This document shows positions 16,581 through 24,400 of a stretch of DNA of 43,638 bases, in pieces (the stretch's first letter is position 1; each line of letters opens with the position of its first letter). The DNA lies in assembly GCA_900547585.1 (NCBI GenBank), contig URHD01000006.1:1-43638 (forward strand). The letters are read 5' to 3'. The stretch comes from an uncultured bacterium (GTDB taxonomy: Bacteria; Cyanobacteriota; Vampirovibrionia; Gastranaerophilales; Gastranaerophilaceae). Below the pieces are notes generated by a model. The model made no database searches and had not been told where the DNA came from. It saw only the letters and a list, made by a program, of their open reading frames with translations. Made by a program: the position numbers and the translations under genes.

Positions 16581-18111
16581 GAATTCTGCCTGTTTTCTGG
16601 ATTGTAATGGGCTTTCCGTCAAAAGATTTTATATATTCAATTAACATTTCGGTTTCGTTTTTATCAGCCTGTGCAATTTTCTTTTCAGGTGCATGCAGGT
16701 TCGCCAGCCCCTCTGAACCGCCAAAAAGGAAAGAATTGTAGGCTACGGTGTAGAATTTATCTGCTCTGGGGTTGTTCGCGTCGATTTTTTCCTTTGTACC
16801 GTCGTCTTTTACAAAATAAACATCCTTAACTTTGTCATTTTTACCGATTGTGTATTGAAGTCCGGCAACCTGCAATGCTCCGGTTCTATTGTACTTTTTC
16901 GTTGCGGCAATCGCATTATTCAGCGTTTCAATAATCTCTTTTTCACTGAATTTATAAACCGAAACTTCATTAAAATACGGCATTAAATCCTTTATCTGCG
17001 CGTCAGTAATCGGACCTTTGTAAACACTGGCTCTCATTGTCCCGCCGTTATTATAAACGATATCCGCACCGGTATATTTTTTATAAGCGTCGCAAAGGAA
17101 AGAGCAAAGCGGATTTTCTTCCAGAGCGTACTCAGGCAGCGCTTTTACCGTGACGGCAATATCACCGATTACTTTGGGTTTGCCTAAAAATATGTTTTGA
17201 GCAACATTTACAAGCATGCTTTGAGAAACATTTTCAAGGCTTTTAACTTCGTTTTTAGCTTTTACAATTTTACCGTTTTTATCGAATTCTACGTCAAGAA
17301 TATTGTAAGCATGCCCGTTTTTGCCCGCCTGAGTAATAATAACCGGCTCACCGCGGCGCGAAGTGAAGAAATTAACCTTTGGAATCAGCCCGGGAAGCGT
17401 ATCATGCGAATGTGCCCCCTGAATAACATCAACACCCTCAAGCATTTTGGCCATTGCAACATCCGCGTCATAACCCATATGGGAAAGCAGGTAAATTTTA
17501 TTTACATTCTGGTTTTCGAGCTGTTTTACCTCGTTCTGGACAGCTTTGATTGTGTCCGGAAGGTTTTTTACAGTAAAATCTTTGCAGTAATCTTTTGTTT
17601 CCTGACTTATTCTCATAAACAAATCAGCCGGCGTAAGCCCTATTACGCCTATTTTTTCGCCATTTTTCTCTATTATGGTTGATTTGGCGAGTTTTCCCGA
17701 CTTAAACAGCTGATCCATGCTTCCATTCGGATTTACGTTCAAATTTGCGACAAGTGTTTTGAAGTTAGCTGCCTTTAGTCTTTCCAAAAGGCCTGTCGAG
17801 CCCTTTGAATCAAATTCATGGTTGCCGGGTACAACAGCATCGGGCTTTAATAAATTCATTATTTTTATAATCAAGTTATTTTTTTGCTCATTTCCGCCGA
17901 CATAGCTGTCACCGCACATAAAAACCAGCTCCGGACGGTTCATTTTTGCATTTTCTGCTCTGAATTTTGCAGTTTCCGTGGCGAGCTTTGCTAGTCCGTC
18001 CACATGGCTGTGAATATCATTCGAAGCCAGAGAGCGAATACGGAAATTGTTATTATTGTTCGGGCTATTTGGCTGGGAGTATGGCTGTTGAGCGCGAAAA
18101 TTTATTTTCAT
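16540..18111 (-). CDS. 5'-nucleotidase / 2',3'-cyclic phosphodiesterase-like metallophosphatase with N-terminal Phe tag
   Basis: 523 residues. The N-terminal calcineurin-like domain has the two-metal motifs DIHSH (about 32-36), GDSYVGG (67-73), GNHEFD (96-101), LLSHMGYD and GAHSHD. The C-terminal substrate domain has YNNGGTMRASVYKG and NSFLFGGSEG. The family (UshA, YfkN, CpdB) hydrolyses nucleotides outside the cytoplasm and normally has a Sec signal; none is here. Instead the protein begins MKINFRAQQPYSQ, followed by an Asn/Pro/Ser-rich linker to about residue 22. The start is the ATG at 18111 because AAGGTGG lies just upstream; a GTG at 18120 lies inside that ribosome site. It is divergent from the glycine-zipper protein at 18277. 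Confidence 0.88.
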   Translation of the reverse strand: MKINFRAQQPYSQPNSPNNNNNFRIRSLASNDIHSHVDGLAKLATETAKFRAENAKMNRPELVFMCGDSYVGGNEQKNNLIIKIMNLLKPDAVVPGNHEFDSKGSTGLLERLKAANFKTLVANLNVNPNGSMDQLFKSGKLAKSTIIEKNGEKIGVIGLTPADLFMRISQETKDYCKDFTVKNLPDTIKAVQNEVKQLENQNVNKIYLLSHMGYDADVAMAKMLEGVDVIQGAHSHDTLPGLIPKVNFFTSRRGEPVIITQAGKNGHAYNILDVEFDKNGKIVKAKNEVKSLENVSQSMLVNVAQNIFLGKPKVIGDIAVTVKALPEYALEENPLCSFLCDAYKKYTGADIVYNNGGTMRASVYKGPITDAQIKDLMPYFNEVSVYKFSEKEIIETLNNAIAATKKYNRTGALQVAGLQYTIGKNDKVKDVYFVKDDGTKEKIDANNPRADKFYTVAYNSFLFGGSEGLANLHAPEKKIAQADKNETEMLIEYIKSFDGKPITIQKTGRILSESHPELNPKSP

Positions 18112-18276
18112 TTCTTCCACCTTAACGTCTGTTTATATAATGCTAATAAAGCTCATTTTTTGCCAATTTCTTCGGATTTGTTTACAAATGATTACAAAAT
18201 TTTCACATCGCGCAATTTTTCAGCGGCAAATGTTTTTATATATGTAAGGTTAGTTTTATAGAATTACGGTAAGGTT

Positions 18277-19485
18277 ATGATTAACAACATTGGTTACACA
18301 AATCAATATGTTCCGAATTTCGGAAACGCAAACAGCGGTTTTCAGAAAGGTTTGCAGGGTGCGACAGTAGCAAATCAAAACGTTATTAAAAATCTGGCTG
18401 GCTACACTTTCGGAAACGGTTCAATTGGCCCCGAAGAAACCTTAGGTTCTGCTTTGTCCGGAACACCTTTATTTTTATCGATTTTTGGCGGAATTCAAGC
18501 TTTTCCGTGGTTAAAAAAGAATTTTAAACACCCGTTTGAAGCAATTAAAGCAGAAAAAGAGGCTTTCCTGGCTAATCCGGCAAATAAACGTTACGATTTT
18601 ACCGGAAATGCCCAAAAGGTTCTTGTTGAACAGAAAGATAAACTTTTCCACAAAATGACAGACGCTGAAAAAGCAGCACTTCAAAAAGATAGAAAATTCC
18701 TTGGAAAAACCCTTGATTTAATCCCCGGATACAAAAAATTGAGAGCAACAGGCTTCGGGCAGCTCATGGGCAAATCAGGTGCAGGCTGGATGATTGCGAT
18801 TGACGGTACAATCAGACTATTTACAGAAATTGTGCCTACTTTCAAAACTCTCGGTACAGGCGCAGGCCTAAAACAGACAGGAAAAACTGTTGCTTCAGTT
18901 GCAGCAGGTGCCGCTGGCTGGACAGCGGGCGAAGTTGCAGGTTCAGCAGCAGGTATGGCAATTGGAACTGCAATCTGCCCCGGAATCGGCACAGCAGTCG
19001 GCAAATTCGTCGGCGGCTTCATCGGCGGTACAATCGGAATGTATTTTGCAGGCAAAGCAGCAAAAGCAGTGGTCGGAAAATCAGAAATCGAAAAAGCAAA
19101 CGGCACTCAGGCCGAACATATTGCAAAACAATGTGAAAACTCCTCGGAAATGCAGATTTCACTCGCAGCTAACGCCGCACAAAAGGCAGCAGAGGTTCTC
19201 AAACAGGATCCGAACAATGCAGAAGCACAGGCAATCCTTGCACAGGCAGAAGAAATCCTCAACGCAGCACAGAGTCAGATTGAAACACAAAATACAGCTG
19301 AAACTCAGCCAGAGAGCACTGCAGCACAAAATATCGGGCAATTCGGTTCCATGACGGCAACAAGCGGCTTAAATATCCCGACAGTTCCCGGTTTTAACGG
19401 CGCAGGCTACGATATGAATCAGTATTCGCAGGCTCTTTCAAAAGCTTCAATGCCCAGACAGCAAAAAACAACAACCGCAGCGTAA
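18277..19485 (+). CDS. 402-residue glycine-zipper protein, unknown function
   Basis: Starts MINNIGYTNQYVPNFGNANSG, with the NFGN variant of the Phe tag at residues 14-17 and a Gly/Asn-rich low-complexity lead. Residues 205-266 form a long Gly/Ala-rich hydrophobic run with G/A every three to four residues (SAAGMAIGTA, GKFVGGFIGGTIGMYFAG), the glycine-zipper pattern of membrane-inserting or pore-type segments. A helical region (285-340, AANAAQKAAEVLKQDPNN) and a polar, Thr/Gln-rich tail follow. There is no Sec signal. I know no characterised homologue. AAGGTT precedes the ATG, and a -10-like TATAGAAT lies upstream. It is divergent from the nucleotidase and followed by fumarase after 39 bases. 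Confidence 0.75.
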   Translation: MINNIGYTNQYVPNFGNANSGFQKGLQGATVANQNVIKNLAGYTFGNGSIGPEETLGSALSGTPLFLSIFGGIQAFPWLKKNFKHPFEAIKAEKEAFLANPANKRYDFTGNAQKVLVEQKDKLFHKMTDAEKAALQKDRKFLGKTLDLIPGYKKLRATGFGQLMGKSGAGWMIAIDGTIRLFTEIVPTFKTLGTGAGLKQTGKTVASVAAGAAGWTAGEVAGSAAGMAIGTAICPGIGTAVGKFVGGFIGGTIGMYFAGKAAKAVVGKSEIEKANGTQAEHIAKQCENSSEMQISLAANAAQKAAEVLKQDPNNAEAQAILAQAEEILNAAQSQIETQNTAETQPESTAAQNIGQFGSMTATSGLNIPTVPGFNGAGYDMNQYSQALSKASMPRQQKTTTAA

Positions 19486-19499
19486 AAATTTGCACAAGC

Positions 19500-19530
19500 C
19501 GGCATAAGGTTATATGATAATCTTATGCCG
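19500..19530 (+). promoter_or_regulatory. Hairpin sequestering the fumarase start codon
   Basis: CGGCATAAG (19500-19508) is perfectly complementary to CTTATGCCG (19522-19530), leaving a 13-base loop. The fumarase ATG (19525-19527) lies in the 3' arm, and the only ribosome-site-like AAGG (19506-19509) is at the end of the 5' arm. Folding would hide both, so translation of fumarase may be controlled. There is no T-run, so it is not a terminator. A tiny frame, MIILCR, starts in the loop at 19514. Confidence 0.5.
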
Positions 19531-20865
19531 CTAATTCATACAGACAAGATAAAAGAAGCAGTTTATAATCTTTGCGTAACAGCAAATACGTCTATTGAAA
19601 AGCCGTTTTACGAGAAAATTTCAGGGCTTTACAAAAGTACAGGCGACGAAAAATACGCTTTGATTCTTCAAAATATCGAAATTTCACGGAAAAAATCCCG
19701 TCCGCTCTGTCAGGATACAGGGCAGGTTATTTTATTTGTGAAAATCGGGCAAAATGTGCAAATTTCAGGCGAAAATCTCGAAAATGCTCTCAATACTGCG
19801 GTTGCAGGAGCTTATGAAGAAAAATTTTACAGAAAATCAGTTGTTAAAAATGCCATTTTTGAGCGAAAAAACACTAAAACAAACACTCCGGCAATAATAT
19901 ATACAGAACTCACCCCAGGGGATGCAATAGAGATAAATCTGCTGGTTAAAGGTGCGGGTTCTGAAAATTACGGCGCAGTGAAAATGTTCAATCCTGCCGA
20001 CACAAAAGAGGATATTTTTGCATTCATTAAAGAAACAATCGAAAAAGCAGGTGAAAGAGCCTGTCCGCCGCTGGTTCTGGGGATTGGAGCAGGCGGAACA
20101 ATGGATTATGCTGCATTACTTTCAAAAAAGGCGTTCTTTTCGCCTATGTCAGCGGAGGAAACAGCGCTGAAAAAGGAACTTCTTGAGTATCTGGAGAGCT
20201 GTGAAGTGCTGGACGCAAAAATTTTAACCGCGCCAACACATATTGCCTCTTTACCCGTTGCTGTGACGCTAAATTGCCACTGCATGCGCCACACCGGATG
20301 TGTTATAAGTGAAAATGGCATAAAATACAATAACACGGACTACAAACCCGAAATTATTGAGCAAAAAACCGCCGGTTTAAAGATAAATACCAGTGAAATT
20401 GAAAAAATCAAGGCACTAAACCCCGGAGATGAGGTGCTTTTGTCCGGTGAAATTTACACTGCACGCGACGCAGCCCATGCAAGAATGAAAGAAATACTTG
20501 AAAACGGTCAAAACTTGCCGCTGGAGCTCAAAAATAAGATTATATTCTACGCAGGCCCTTGTCCTGCCGCACCGGACGAAGTTATAGGGCCAATCGGGCC
20601 GACGACATCAGCCAGAATGGACAAATACACGGATTTAATGCTCAAAAACGGCGTAATCGCGATGGTTGGCAAAGGCGCGCGCTCAAAAGAGAGCTCGGAG
20701 CTTATAAAAAGCTATAAAACCAGATATTTTACGGCTTACGGAGGAATTGCATCTCTTTTAGCCGGATGCGTCAAAAGTGCGGAGGTAATCGCATTTAAAG
20801 ACCTCGGCGCAGAGGCTGTTTTCAGGCTGGAGGTTGAAAATTTGCCTGTAAAAGTTAATTTATAG
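19525..20865 (+). CDS. fumA: Class I (Fe-S) fumarate hydratase, single-chain
   Basis: Interconverts fumarate and malate. 446 residues with the alpha-type part (1 to about 280) fused to the beta-type part, as in class I fumarases. The [4Fe-4S] ligands are C62 in RPLCQDTG, C180 in RACPPLVLGIG and a third in NCHCMRH (C251 or C253). The beta part shows GDEVLLSGEIYTARDAAHARM and the substrate loop GPTTSARMD. Related tartrate dehydratases share this layout, so the substrate is inferred. The oxygen-labile cluster fits an anaerobe. Fumarate made here could serve as acceptor for aspartate oxidase. It is convergent with the next gene, one base between stops. The start codon is in the hairpin at 19500-19530. 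Confidence 0.93.
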   Translation: MPLIHTDKIKEAVYNLCVTANTSIEKPFYEKISGLYKSTGDEKYALILQNIEISRKKSRPLCQDTGQVILFVKIGQNVQISGENLENALNTAVAGAYEEKFYRKSVVKNAIFERKNTKTNTPAIIYTELTPGDAIEINLLVKGAGSENYGAVKMFNPADTKEDIFAFIKETIEKAGERACPPLVLGIGAGGTMDYAALLSKKAFFSPMSAEETALKKELLEYLESCEVLDAKILTAPTHIASLPVAVTLNCHCMRHTGCVISENGIKYNNTDYKPEIIEQKTAGLKINTSEIEKIKALNPGDEVLLSGEIYTARDAAHARMKEILENGQNLPLELKNKIIFYAGPCPAAPDEVIGPIGPTTSARMDKYTDLMLKNGVIAMVGKGARSKESSELIKSYKTRYFTAYGGIASLLAGCVKSAEVIAFKDLGAEAVFRLEVENLPVKVNL

Positions 20866-20866
20866 C

Positions 20867-22264
20867 CTACGCAGCCTGTGTCATTGTTTTTGATTCTTTG
20901 TAATACTGCATAAGCTCGCGCCAACCTTCGACAAACTCGACTTTTCCCTCAAGAACATTCAGGGGAATGCCGGCATGGTGGATTTTGGGCAAAAATTCGT
21001 CAACGGGATACTTAATCGGGGCATCAATTCCATCATCAGTATCGTTGCAAACGAAATATTTTTTACCGTCTTTGCCTTTTTCGATTCCGGTGATGGTGAT
21101 TTCATGACCGCCGATTACGTTATTTGAATCATCCGTGTAAATATATCCGATAATAACATTATCACCGCCTTTGAGCGTGTCAGTGATATGTTGCAGAGTT
21201 TCCTGGGGCTGGCATTCATATCCAACGAGTTTGCCGTTCTGGCTGTTTGGATCATCGATGTATTCTATTTTCTGATAAGTAACGCAAACCCTGCCTTTGC
21301 CTGTAACCATTTCTTCGGCAAAATTCTTTTCAATATCAGTTAAACCACCGTCATCATCGTTATATTTTGGGATTCTTTTGTCATTTAGCGAGTTATAAGT
21401 GTTCTGAGCGCCTACATTCATAAATGTTGACTGCATAAGTACATCCAGAGGCGAGCGCTCGCCCGGATCTTGGTAAGTATTTTGCACTCTTGCCCTTACA
21501 ATCGCATTTCTATCGGGTTTTAGCTCGACAGTTAAATCATTCCAGTTACCCAGCTTATGTGGAATGTTGAATTCATTCAACATCCAGATAATATCAATTG
21601 TGCTCTGCGAAAGCTCGTTGAGTTTCAAATTTTTAGTGACACTCATCTTTTCAGAAGTCAGTCCCTCGGCAATTCTTGCGAATTCTGCCGGCATTTTGTG
21701 AGCCAGATTAAACTCAATACTTGCAGCAGGGCATGTGCTGGAATGTACATTCAATTCAGACGCATCAACAGGGCGATTTGCTGTTTTATTTTCGTTATTA
21801 AGAATCTCCTGCTGCATTTGCGCCGGGATATCTCCGAATTTTTGTGTAATTGAGTAGGGATGGTGGATTTTGTTAATAACTTCCGCAAGAATCTTCCCGC
21901 TGCTCAGCCCTGCAACGCGGGAATTCGTTGCTATTTTGTAAAGATTATCAAGGGTTGTTGACCTGTCATTCGAGTTTGCGTCAAGAAGTTTGCCTGTTTT
22001 CAAAAGCTCGTTCAAATTTTTCTTAGTCTTCTTATCCAGATGGGCTGTAACCGTGTTATATTTGTTTTTTTCATCATTATTTGAAAGAGATGTACGCAAA
22101 CGCGGCGCACCGAAAGAGGGCAGGGATTTAAAAGGTACGGATGAATTTTTTTGTGCATTAAAAGGTGCCAATGGCGCGGAAACAGGCGCAGAATTAACTT
22201 TATCAGCTTTTGCCTGATAAATATTTTGTGAATATATTGAGTTTAAGCCTGAAATATTTAACAC
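20867..22264 (-). CDS. 465-residue protein with papain-like C-H-N/D triad, unknown
   Basis: GTG start at 22264 with ribosome site AGGGA. Residues 1-60 are low-complexity Ala/Ser/Pro/Asn and contain PSFGA (49-53), the Phe tag seen in other proteins here. From about 160 the sequence suggests a papain-fold hydrolase: C178 at the start of a helix (STCPAASIEFNLAHK), H387 in a strand (GGHEITITG), and N407/D408 in the next strand (YFVCNDTDDG). This Cys-His-Asn/Asp order is the one used by papain-like peptidases and transglutaminases. There is no Sec signal. It could be an exported protease or effector, but the family is not one I can name, and the catalytic call is inference from motif order. Confidence 0.72.
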   Translation of the reverse strand: MLNISGLNSIYSQNIYQAKADKVNSAPVSAPLAPFNAQKNSSVPFKSLPSFGAPRLRTSLSNNDEKNKYNTVTAHLDKKTKKNLNELLKTGKLLDANSNDRSTTLDNLYKIATNSRVAGLSSGKILAEVINKIHHPYSITQKFGDIPAQMQQEILNNENKTANRPVDASELNVHSSTCPAASIEFNLAHKMPAEFARIAEGLTSEKMSVTKNLKLNELSQSTIDIIWMLNEFNIPHKLGNWNDLTVELKPDRNAIVRARVQNTYQDPGERSPLDVLMQSTFMNVGAQNTYNSLNDKRIPKYNDDDGGLTDIEKNFAEEMVTGKGRVCVTYQKIEYIDDPNSQNGKLVGYECQPQETLQHITDTLKGGDNVIIGYIYTDDSNNVIGGHEITITGIEKGKDGKKYFVCNDTDDGIDAPIKYPVDEFLPKIHHAGIPLNVLEGKVEFVEGWRELMQYYKESKTMTQAA

Positions 22265-22364
22265 AATTTTTCCCTACCTATACTTTTATAAAACACAAAA
22301 ATTTTTAAAATTGCTATTTTTGATATATATTTATAAAGAATGTTAAGCAAGGAAGAAAAAGACT

Positions 22365-23357
22365 TTGGACGAGATTAAATTCAATCCGGTGAGCAGGCAG
22401 GATTTGGTATTGAGCCTTGACAGGCTGACGAGATTCAAATATCCGGGATTTAAATATTACCGCGTGTTTAATGAATTACTTTCAAAATATCTTCTTTTTC
22501 CAAAGCTAAACCGTGCAAAAATTGAAAAACTCGACACGAAAACTTATATAAATTACATTGAAACCATATGGAATGCCTCGGTAAAAGGGCATTTGAGCAC
22601 AATCAAGGCAAACGAGCCAATAAACAAACTCATCAGCAAAGAAGAAAACTGCTCCTATAACCTCACAGATGAGCTCAAGGAGCTTGTTAATGCAAATCTT
22701 GATTTTGAGAGCGTTCTTGAGCTGGTAAGAAAGGATAACTCGACGCCGCTCAACCTTAAACGGCTGATTTTGTACAAAAAAAACAATATTTGCGCAAAAG
22801 AACTGCGGGAACGCTACAATTTGAAATTTCCCGTTGAAAAAGTCGTTCTTTGCGAGGGAATAACGGAAGAAATTCTCCTGCCTTCATTTTGTGCGGCATA
22901 CGGCTATGATTTTAACAAATACGGAGTGCATTTAATCAGCGCCGGCGGCAAAAATCAGGTTGCAAAGCTATACTGCGAATTGAAAGACGAGCTAAAACTG
23001 CCTATTTTTGTACTTCTGGACGCTGACGCAAAAAAAACTGCCGAATCAATAAAATCCGTTTTAAGAAAAACCGACAAAATTCATTTGATTGAGCATGGCG
23101 AGTTTGAAGACCTTTTTCCGCTATTTTTAATAAAAAGAACGATAAACAACCGTTACAAAAACATATTCCAGTGCTGTGTGGCTGATTTTAAGTCGGATTT
23201 GCCCATGACAAAAGTTTTGAGCGAATATTTCAGGATAAACAACCTCGGAGATTTTCAAAAAGCCGAGTTTGCAAAAGAAATTCAGAAAAACATCAAAAGT
23301 TCTGCTGATTTAACGGATGAAATCAAAACAATTGCCGATGAAATAAGAAAAATTTGA
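22365..23357 (+). CDS. Stand-alone TOPRIM-domain protein (OLD-nuclease-like)
   Basis: 330 residues. The middle (about 157-255) is a TOPRIM domain of the OLD/RecF-associated type: VVLCEGITEEILLPSF with the catalytic-type glutamate E164 (EG..EE), HLISAGGKNQVAKL, and the metal site VLLDADA (D219, D221), followed by HGEFEDLFP. In OLD nucleases this domain follows an ABC ATPase; no Walker A is present here. Instead the first 150 residues are a helical domain of unknown type (KYPGFKYYRVFNELLSKYLL). It may nick DNA with a partner or be a remnant repair or defence protein. The start is TTG with AAGGA 11 bases upstream; an ATG at 22340 is out of frame. Confidence 0.75.
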   Translation: MDEIKFNPVSRQDLVLSLDRLTRFKYPGFKYYRVFNELLSKYLLFPKLNRAKIEKLDTKTYINYIETIWNASVKGHLSTIKANEPINKLISKEENCSYNLTDELKELVNANLDFESVLELVRKDNSTPLNLKRLILYKKNNICAKELRERYNLKFPVEKVVLCEGITEEILLPSFCAAYGYDFNKYGVHLISAGGKNQVAKLYCELKDELKLPIFVLLDADAKKTAESIKSVLRKTDKIHLIEHGEFEDLFPLFLIKRTINNRYKNIFQCCVADFKSDLPMTKVLSEYFRINNLGDFQKAEFAKEIQKNIKSSADLTDEIKTIADEIRKI

Positions 23358-23368
23358 CGCATTGAGAA

Positions 23369-24277
23369 CTATTTGTTCAGTTCGAACATTCTGTTAATGC
23401 AAGCCATTGCATTCTTTGCAACAGAAGCGTCGAGAGTGATTTCGTGCTCTTCATTGAGTAAAGAGTAATAAATATCATCCAGCGTATTCCATTTCATGTT
23501 TTTACAAACAATTGTATCCTTTATGAGATAGAATTTTCTTTCGGGATAATCACGCGTCAGGCGGTCAACAACGCCTTTTTCCGTAGCAATAACGAATTCC
23601 TTTTCATCTGAATTTTTAACGTAATCCATAATCGCTTTTGTGCTGCCGACAAAGTCCGCCAGCGCAGAAACCTCGTAATGGCATTCGGGATGTGCAAGAA
23701 TTTTTGCATTCGGATACTTTTTACGGGCATTTTCCATATCTTCCGGCCTAATAAGCAGGTGTGTGGGGCAAAAACCGTTGTAAGTAGTGACTTTTACGCC
23801 ATCAAGCTTTGATTCGACCCATTTTCCCAAATATGTATCAGGCAAAAACAGAACCTCCGGAACATTCAGATTTTTTACGATATGCAGTGCATTTGAGCTT
23901 GTGCAGCATACATCACATTCAGCTTTAACCGCAGCAGTCGAGTTTACATAGCACACAGCAGGCACTCCGGGATGTTCTGACTTGAATTTTCTCAAATATT
24001 CAACATCTATCATATCCGCCATAAAACATCCTGATTCTGTGCGGGGTAAAAGCACTTTTTTCTCAGGAGAAAGCAGTTTTGCGGTTTCCGCCATAAAAGA
24101 AACACCCGCAAACACTATAATATCAGCATCCGTATCTTTAGCCATCCGGCTCAAATAAAGAGAATCACCCACAAAATCCGCAACTTCATCAATCTCTACA
24201 TTCTGGTAGCAGTGTGCGAGTATTACTGCGTTTTTTTCTTTTTTAAGTTTATTTATCTTTTCAATCAGCTCATTCAT
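23369..24277 (-). CDS. nadA: Quinolinate synthase
   Basis: Condenses iminoaspartate with dihydroxyacetone phosphate to quinolinate using a [4Fe-4S] cluster; second step of de novo NAD synthesis. 302 residues. The three cluster cysteines are C84 (ESGCFMAD), C170 (NGFCPTH) and C258 (TIVCKN). Substrate-site segments AHCYQNVEIDEVADFVGDS, FAGVSFMAETAK, YVNSTAAVKA, CTSSNA and HPECHYEV are all present. It lies apart from nadB-nadC (2996-5450) with its own promoter, which is overlapped by a perfect palindrome (24314-24335), so it may be controlled separately. It is divergent from hydE. Confidence 0.97.
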   Translation of the reverse strand: MNELIEKINKLKKEKNAVILAHCYQNVEIDEVADFVGDSLYLSRMAKDTDADIIVFAGVSFMAETAKLLSPEKKVLLPRTESGCFMADMIDVEYLRKFKSEHPGVPAVCYVNSTAAVKAECDVCCTSSNALHIVKNLNVPEVLFLPDTYLGKWVESKLDGVKVTTYNGFCPTHLLIRPEDMENARKKYPNAKILAHPECHYEVSALADFVGSTKAIMDYVKNSDEKEFVIATEKGVVDRLTRDYPERKFYLIKDTIVCKNMKWNTLDDIYYSLLNEEHEITLDASVAKNAMACINRMFELNK

Positions 24278-24308
24278 ACTGTTCCGGCCCTCAATTTAGT
24301 CCATTTTA

Positions 24309-24337
24309 ATTAAGACATAGCACAGGCACTATGTCAA
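24309..24337 (-). promoter_or_regulatory. nadA: nadA promoter overlapped by an operator-like palindrome
   Basis: On the minus strand TTGACA (24337-24332) and CTTAAT (24314-24309) are spaced by 17 bases, a sigma70-type promoter with a perfect -35 box. The inverted repeat GACATAG-(8)-CTATGTC (24314-24335) fills the space between and covers the boxes. A repressor bound there would block RNA polymerase. NAD-pathway repressors (NiaR, NrtR) are known to act this way, but I cannot match the site to one of them with certainty. Confidence 0.55.
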
Positions 24338-24400
24338 CATTCGTACAAATTTTTCTTATTTGTATTACTATGAATTTGTTAGAAAATTCGGGCAAAAAAA

